Assembly (NCBI GenBank): GCA_002686465.1
Contig: NZCP01000031.1
Location: 1 to 19,625, forward strand
Length of the DNA stretch: 19,625 bases
Direction of reading: 5' to 3'
Source of the DNA: Candidatus Woesebacteria bacterium
Lineage (GTDB): Bacteria; Patescibacteriota; Microgenomatia; UBA8517; UBA10165
Shown here: one piece after another, positions 16,141-19,625 of the stretch
Layout of the letters: every line of letters begins with the position of its first letter
Position numbering within the stretch: position 1 is the first letter of the stretch
Notes under the pieces: generated by a model
What the model was told of the DNA's origin: nothing
The model's input: only the letters and a program-made list of their open reading frames with translations
Databases searched by the model: none
Made by a program: the position numbers and the translations under genes

Positions 16141-16151
16141 TTGAATTTATC

Positions 16152-16170
16152 GCGAAGCAACAAGCTTCGC
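16152..16170 (-). promoter_or_regulatory. Perfect 7-bp hairpin just upstream of the 16140 start codon
   Basis: GCGAAGC (16152-16158) and GCTTCGC (16164-16170) pair perfectly around a 5-base loop, 11 bases before the ATG. On the minus strand the stem is followed by GATAAATTCAA, not by a run of T, so a classical intrinsic terminator is unlikely. It could affect translation or mRNA stability at this junction. Confidence 0.4.
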
Positions 16171-16223
16171 TTTAGTTTCCTAACTCAAGCTTTGCTTTAG
16201 TTTCCTAACTCAAGCTTTGCTTA
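16161..16223. repeat. 2.5-copy tandem repeat with a 25-bp unit
   Basis: Copy 1 is 16161-16185 and copy 2 is 16186-16210; they are identical except C at 16168 against T at 16193. A partial third copy starts at 16211 and matches for 12-13 bases, running into the TAA stop (16221-16223) of the minus-strand GT2 gene. Each unit contains short inverted repeats (AAGC-AAA-GCTT and AGTT-AGGA-AACT, minus-strand reading). It fills nearly all of the 80-bp spacer between two functionally linked genes. Confidence 0.85.
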
Positions 16224-16979
16224 TCCTTTGTACTCTCCCTTTATTGCATGCCACCTAATTCTCAAAAGATCTTTAAGTCCATCGATAGAATCCTTAATCG
16301 GATTAACACGCATTGTACCCTGGTAGTTCCATTCTACCGGTACCTCAACAATTTTATATCCAAGCTTACGCGCGACATATAAAACTTCTAGATCAAATCC
16401 TGCCTTAACAGCAGCACCACTTATTTTCCCATGGCTCCCAAAAATTTTAAGCTTTTTAAAGATCCGTTTGGCAGCTTTATTACTAAATACTTTAAATCCT
16501 GTTTGCGTATCTTTAAACGGTAACTGCAAAACAACGGCTCTCAAAAAAACAAAACCCCAAGCCATTAATTTGCGAACTAGAGGAGCTCCTTTACGTCCAC
16601 TTCGTGAACCAATAACAACGTTATACCCTTTATCAAAAAAGGGAAAAAACTTCTCAACTTCACCAATTGGTGTTGCCTGATCCATATCAGTAAAGAGCAC
16701 AAATTCCCCCTGTGCTGCCAAAACCCCAGTTGTTACAGTTGCAGCTTTACCTTGGTGGGGATTTTCAATCAAATGTATGTTCTGACCGTTTCTTTCAAAT
16801 TGTGCAAGAAGACTAGCTGTCTTATCCTCTGAACCATCATCAACAAATATTATCTCCCATGTATATTCTTGACCTTTAAGATAGGACAACACTTTCTGAG
16901 GGGCACCACGCTTTATGTTATCCTCCTCGTTGTAAGCAGGAACGACCACGGATAGAAATGTTTCTTTTGATTTACTCAT
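16221..16979 (-). CDS. GT2 polyprenyl-phosphate-sugar synthase, ALG5/DPM1-like
   Basis: Starting at the ATG of 16979 this is 252 residues; a TTG at 17003 and a GTG at 16982 are in-frame alternatives inside or at the end of the preceding gene. Motifs are LSVVVPAYNEEDNI (9-22), IIFVDDGSEDKT (43-54), HQGKAATVTTG (75-85), the metal-binding TDMDQATP (97-104; D98, D100), GSR (124-126), DTQTGFKVF (157-165) and GFDLEVLYVARKLGYKI (194-210). This is the dolichyl-phosphate-glucose/mannose synthase branch: it moves a hexose from a nucleotide sugar to polyprenyl phosphate at the cytoplasmic face. It has no membrane helices of its own. It lies between two GT-C genes that would consume its product and is paralogous to residues 1-250 of the fusion at 1950-4439. 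Confidence 0.87.
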   Translation of the reverse strand: MSKSKETFLSVVVPAYNEEDNIKRGAPQKVLSYLKGQEYTWEIIFVDDGSEDKTASLLAQFERNGQNIHLIENPHQGKAATVTTGVLAAQGEFVLFTDMDQATPIGEVEKFFPFFDKGYNVVIGSRSGRKGAPLVRKLMAWGFVFLRAVVLQLPFKDTQTGFKVFSNKAAKRIFKKLKIFGSHGKISGAAVKAGFDLEVLYVARKLGYKIVEVPVEWNYQGTMRVNPIKDSIDGLKDLLRIRWHAIKGEYKG

Positions 16980-18513
16980 CACTAATTCTACTTCTTCTTT
17001 CAACGGTTATGCCGCCAAACTGAATACTTTCCTTGACCATCCCTATTCCCTCCTGACGTGCAAGCCAAGCTTCAAGCCTTTCAGGATGGGGTGGATCAAC
17101 CTCATATAAAGTATAAAGCAGAGGGACTTGTTGGTCGAGGATCATTCCACAAAGTGCATCGCCACACCTTTCCGTTGCTTGCCATAGAAAAAGATAATCG
17201 TATGCATGGGGGATAACTGGTGGAACATAAACGTCGACATTAAAATTATCTCTTCCTCTGCTGTCTTCAAAAACCCACTCTACCGCCTGCATTTGATTGC
17301 CTAATGTTATGTGATTTGGCCCGTCAACACCAGCGATAAGATAGTCGCGTAAATAACCAAAATGGGAACTCAAAAACACAATAAGGAATATGACAACTAT
17401 AACCGCACCCATCTTATTCCTCCAAAGATGTCCTAATCCTATTGTAAAAAGCAAAACGAAGGGGAGATAAAATCCAGTTAAATAATAATCCCAAACATTC
17501 CCATTGTTCCCCTGAAATAAAAGAAACCCAAGTACTGGTACAGTAATAAATAACAAAAGAATGCTTAAAGCGGGATTCTTTGATAAGGCTTTCCTTCCAA
17601 TCAGTAAGGAACCTCCTGCAAGCAAAAGAAATATGGCCGCAAAAACGTTGTGTCTTGGTAATATTTTCGAATATGCTACGTTCCAATAGAGATTAAATCT
17701 ACTGTTCCATACCTCCCAAAATGAAGTCCTAAAACTTTCCTCTTCGACTATGACTCTGTAAAAATTCTGGAAAAGGATGTTGCCGTGCCGAAAGTTAAAA
17801 AGAATTTGAGGAAGAAGGGTTGCGCCAAAAGCACCTAGAGACAGGAACACCACTGGTAAATTTGGTAAGCGTTTCTTTTGCCAAACTGTAAATATAATCA
17901 TTATTGGAATAAAGAAAACTCCACTAGACGATTCGAATTGTAAAGAAATACCAGTCAAGAATGCTGCGATCACCCACCACCATTTACTCCCACCAGTTGC
18001 GATTTTCCACATTGACCAAACTAGAAGTAGGCTGGTTAAAAGAATTGGTGTTGGATTAGAAAGCCAGCGAGAGGAAAGGACTAAACTATAAGAAAATGCA
18101 CCAATTACACTTGCAAGCATTCCAGCTGTTCGTGAATGCATCTTCCAGCCCAAGAGATAAAGCATAAAGACGGCAGAAGTAGAAAGCACTCCTAAGAATA
18201 TCGCTGGGAGCATCGGGGAACCACCGCTGATCTTGTAAAACGGGGCCATCAGATAGTAATAAGCTGGGCCCAAGAAAATACCTGGAAGACCAGTCACTGG
18301 TCCAATGAAGAAAGCCTTACCATCATGCCACAGTTTCCAAATAACCATGGCGTCTCTGCCTTGGTCATAGTAAAACCCCAAAAGTTGGTCTAGTCTATAA
18401 ACTCTGACAAATAATGCTCCTGCTAAAATAATCAGAAGTAGGAAATAAACTAAAGGATTTTGCTTGACCTCCTGTATTACTCCCCTAGCCCAGTTGAAAA
18501 AATTATTTTTCAT
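16972..18513 (-). CDS. GT39-related membrane glycosyltransferase (GT-C, YYDQGRDA type)
   Basis: A 513-residue protein. A cytoplasmic N-terminus of about 20 residues is followed by helix 1 (22-38) and then the loop LLGFYYDQGRDAMVIW (44-59), with D50 and D54 as candidate catalytic acids, then IGPVTGLPGIFLGPAYYYL (70-88). About ten more helices run to about 385, with FNFRHGN (239-245) in an outer loop. The last ~125 residues are soluble and hold two close cysteines in RCGDALC (449-455). I associate the first-loop pattern with GT-C proteins of Patescibacteria, which is family memory and not a search. The ATG at 18513 has a good Shine-Dalgarno (GAGGA, about 5 nt away) and overlaps the phosphoesterase gene by 11 nt. 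Its stop overlaps the GT2 gene downstream by 8 nt, so donor synthase and transferase are co-translated. Confidence 0.83.
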   Translation of the reverse strand: MKNNFFNWARGVIQEVKQNPLVYFLLLIILAGALFVRVYRLDQLLGFYYDQGRDAMVIWKLWHDGKAFFIGPVTGLPGIFLGPAYYYLMAPFYKISGGSPMLPAIFLGVLSTSAVFMLYLLGWKMHSRTAGMLASVIGAFSYSLVLSSRWLSNPTPILLTSLLLVWSMWKIATGGSKWWWVIAAFLTGISLQFESSSGVFFIPIMIIFTVWQKKRLPNLPVVFLSLGAFGATLLPQILFNFRHGNILFQNFYRVIVEEESFRTSFWEVWNSRFNLYWNVAYSKILPRHNVFAAIFLLLAGGSLLIGRKALSKNPALSILLLFITVPVLGFLLFQGNNGNVWDYYLTGFYLPFVLLFTIGLGHLWRNKMGAVIVVIFLIVFLSSHFGYLRDYLIAGVDGPNHITLGNQMQAVEWVFEDSRGRDNFNVDVYVPPVIPHAYDYLFLWQATERCGDALCGMILDQQVPLLYTLYEVDPPHPERLEAWLARQEGIGMVKESIQFGGITVERRSRISDE

Positions 18514-19513
18514 TTTTCCTCAGATAGTCCTTAATGGTATCAAGAATTACACTTACACCCTCCTCAAAAGATTTGCCACCCAATTCGTATTTAAACCCAG
18601 CGGCTGCTTTATGGCCTCCACCACCCAACAATGACGTAATTTCCGCAACGTCAACATCAGTACGCGATCGCAAGTTACCTCCAATTTTTCCCTCTTCTCG
18701 TTCGGACATCAAAACCCCGAAGTCAACTCCCTCTACATTTCCAAGAAACATATTTGCGGTACTACTACCCACACCACTACTAAGACCTCGCGCTTCACTA
18801 AATGGCAAAGCGACCCAAACAAAACTGCGAGTACCCACATTCTCGATCTGCAATCTGCTCAAAACTACCCCCCAAAACTTCAAAACCTCAACGGGAATCC
18901 TACCGTATAGATTAAATGATATTTCCCCGAAAGGGGCTCCGGCTTCCATCAAGTCAGATGCTGCTTTTAAGGTATCCTTTGTCGTAGCATGTCTGAATGA
19001 CACACTATCCCCAACTATTCCTGTCAAAAGACTTGTCGCAGCACTTTCTCCAATATCAACCTTCCATTGTCGAAATAGATGATAGAGAAGCTCTCCCGTT
19101 GAGCCAATCTTTTCATCTACTAAGTTTATTGCACCGTATCGAGAATTTGTAGTGTGATGATCAATTACTATAACTGTTAAATTGGCAGGCGTCTGAAAAT
19201 CCGACCTATTCTCAGTCAACCTGTATGGATCTGCCGCGTCCAAAGAAATAAACAAGTCAAAACCGGATAAATCTACCTTAGTAATATCTTCATTTTTGAT
19301 TTTTTTGATATTTGGCAAGAAAGCAAGATTTTTTGGAACCCTATCGGGGGAAATTACCTCCACGTTGTCTTTCCCAAGTTTTTTGAGAATCTCATACATT
19401 GCGAGATTTGACCCAACACTATCTGGATCTGGACCCACATGAGTACTCAAGAGAATTCTCTTAGCTTTTTTAATCCTATCTAGAATGTCTGATGCTTCTT
19501 TGTATTGTTTCAT
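18503..19513 (-). CDS. DHH/DHHA1 phosphoesterase, NrnA-like (nanoRNase / pAp phosphatase)
   Basis: A 336-residue soluble protein with all DHH-subfamily elements: motif I STHVGPDPDSVGS (23-35; H25, D29, D31), motif II LDAAD (91-95; D92), the DHH triad at 118-120, motif IV GIVGDS (165-170; D169), and a DHHA1 domain with LRSR (281-284) and GGGGHKAAAGF (297-307). These residues hold two Mn ions and the phosphate. NrnA degrades 2-5 nt RNA oligomers and dephosphorylates 3',5'-pAp; related proteins cleave cyclic dinucleotides. Motif I reads VGPDPDS where NPDGDA is usual, but the metal ligands are intact, so activity is expected. It is coupled upstream by an ATGA overlap and downstream to a GT-C gene by 11 nt. 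The link to glycan genes is probably operon crowding. Confidence 0.88.
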   Translation of the reverse strand: MKQYKEASDILDRIKKAKRILLSTHVGPDPDSVGSNLAMYEILKKLGKDNVEVISPDRVPKNLAFLPNIKKIKNEDITKVDLSGFDLFISLDAADPYRLTENRSDFQTPANLTVIVIDHHTTNSRYGAINLVDEKIGSTGELLYHLFRQWKVDIGESAATSLLTGIVGDSVSFRHATTKDTLKAASDLMEAGAPFGEISFNLYGRIPVEVLKFWGVVLSRLQIENVGTRSFVWVALPFSEARGLSSGVGSSTANMFLGNVEGVDFGVLMSEREEGKIGGNLRSRTDVDVAEITSLLGGGGHKAAAGFKYELGGKSFEEGVSVILDTIKDYLRKNEK

Positions 19514-19625
19514 TTTTGCAAATGGACAAGTTTATACAAACGTACTCCTACCACTTCCCATTCTTCCTCAATTTTTGACCAACCAAAATTTGCAACTTCA
19601 GCTTTTGGACTAGTAGTAGGCTCAC
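19510..19625 (-). CDS. C-terminal end of an unrecognised protein (partial)
   Basis: Only the last 37 codons are inside the window. The frame reads from 19623 to a TGA at 19512-19510 and ends EEEWEVVGVRLYKLVHLQK. The stop overlaps the ATG of the phosphoesterase in ATGA, the same junction style used across the window, which supports this frame over the other two on this strand. The fragment is charged and has no membrane segment. It is too short to name a family. Confidence 0.55.
   Translation of the reverse strand, partial: EPTTSPKAEVANFGWSKIEEEWEVVGVRLYKLVHLQK

Noticed and set aside
16141..16151. A -10 element (GATAAA) making the 16140 gene leaderless
   Set aside because: Only 4 of 6 bases fit, there is no TG extension, and spacing to the ATG is short; too weak to list.
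16152..16170. Intrinsic terminator between the GT2 and GT-C genes
   Set aside because: The stem is perfect but short, has no following T-tract in either direction of use, and lies only 11 bases before the next start codon.
16161..16223. CRISPR-like array
   Set aside because: The units abut directly with no spacers between them and no cas-like genes are nearby; it is a simple tandem repeat.
18534..19082. 182-codon plus-strand open frame
   Set aside because: Antisense to the DHH phosphoesterase whose catalytic motifs span this stretch.

Overview
The window reads as an AT-rich bacterial chromosome segment that is almost entirely cell-surface glycan machinery. My best guess at origin is a Candidate Phyla Radiation (Patescibacteria) genome, possibly Microgenomates-like. 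The grounds are the packed gene order with 1-22 nt overlaps, the many GTG starts, TGA used as a normal stop (which argues against the recoded Gracilibacteria/Absconditabacteria), and GT-C proteins with the FYYDQGRDA-type first loop that I associate with that group. This assignment is an inference from gene style, not from a marker gene.

Layout. (A) Positions 12111 down to 1, minus strand: a co-directional run of ten genes. In transcription order these are a Wzx/PST-type flippase, a large GT-C-like membrane protein, a WaaE-like GT2, a WbbL-like GT2, a second WaaE-like GT2, a GT4, another WbbL-like GT2, an 829-residue fusion of a polyprenyl-phosphate-sugar synthase (GT2) to a PTPS-related membrane glycosyltransferase-like domain, a GHMP (HddA-like) sugar kinase, and a GT87-type mannosyltransferase that runs off the left edge. 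Most junctions are ATGA/GTGA/TAATG overlaps, so translation is probably coupled. (B) Positions 12177-14598, plus strand: a two-gene island made of an unrecognised multi-spanning membrane protein and a GT39-like transferase. It is divergent from the flippase across a 65-bp spacer holding two back-to-back extended -10 promoters, and convergent with the next gene across 6 bp. (C) Positions 19625 down to 14605, minus strand: the end of an unrecognised gene, an NrnA-like DHH phosphoesterase, a GT-C protein, an ALG5/DPM1-like GT2, an 80-bp spacer with a 25-bp tandem repeat and a hairpin, and a PMT_2-type GT-C.

How the genes may work together (inference): cytoplasmic GT2/GT4 enzymes build a lipid-linked oligosaccharide that the flippase exports. 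The two ALG5/DPM1-like synthases (one free, one fused) load single sugars onto polyprenyl phosphate. Up to six membrane GT-C-like enzymes use such donors on the outer face to extend or transfer the glycan, for example to S-layer or pilin proteins. No initiating phosphoglycosyl transferase, recognisable ligase, nucleotide-sugar pathway apart from the kinase, or surface acceptor protein is visible here.

There are no rRNA or tRNA genes, insertion sequences, integrases or CRISPR arrays that I can see. No gene-free stretch exceeds about 80 bases. I could not run homology, topology or structure prediction, so family names rest on motifs read by eye.
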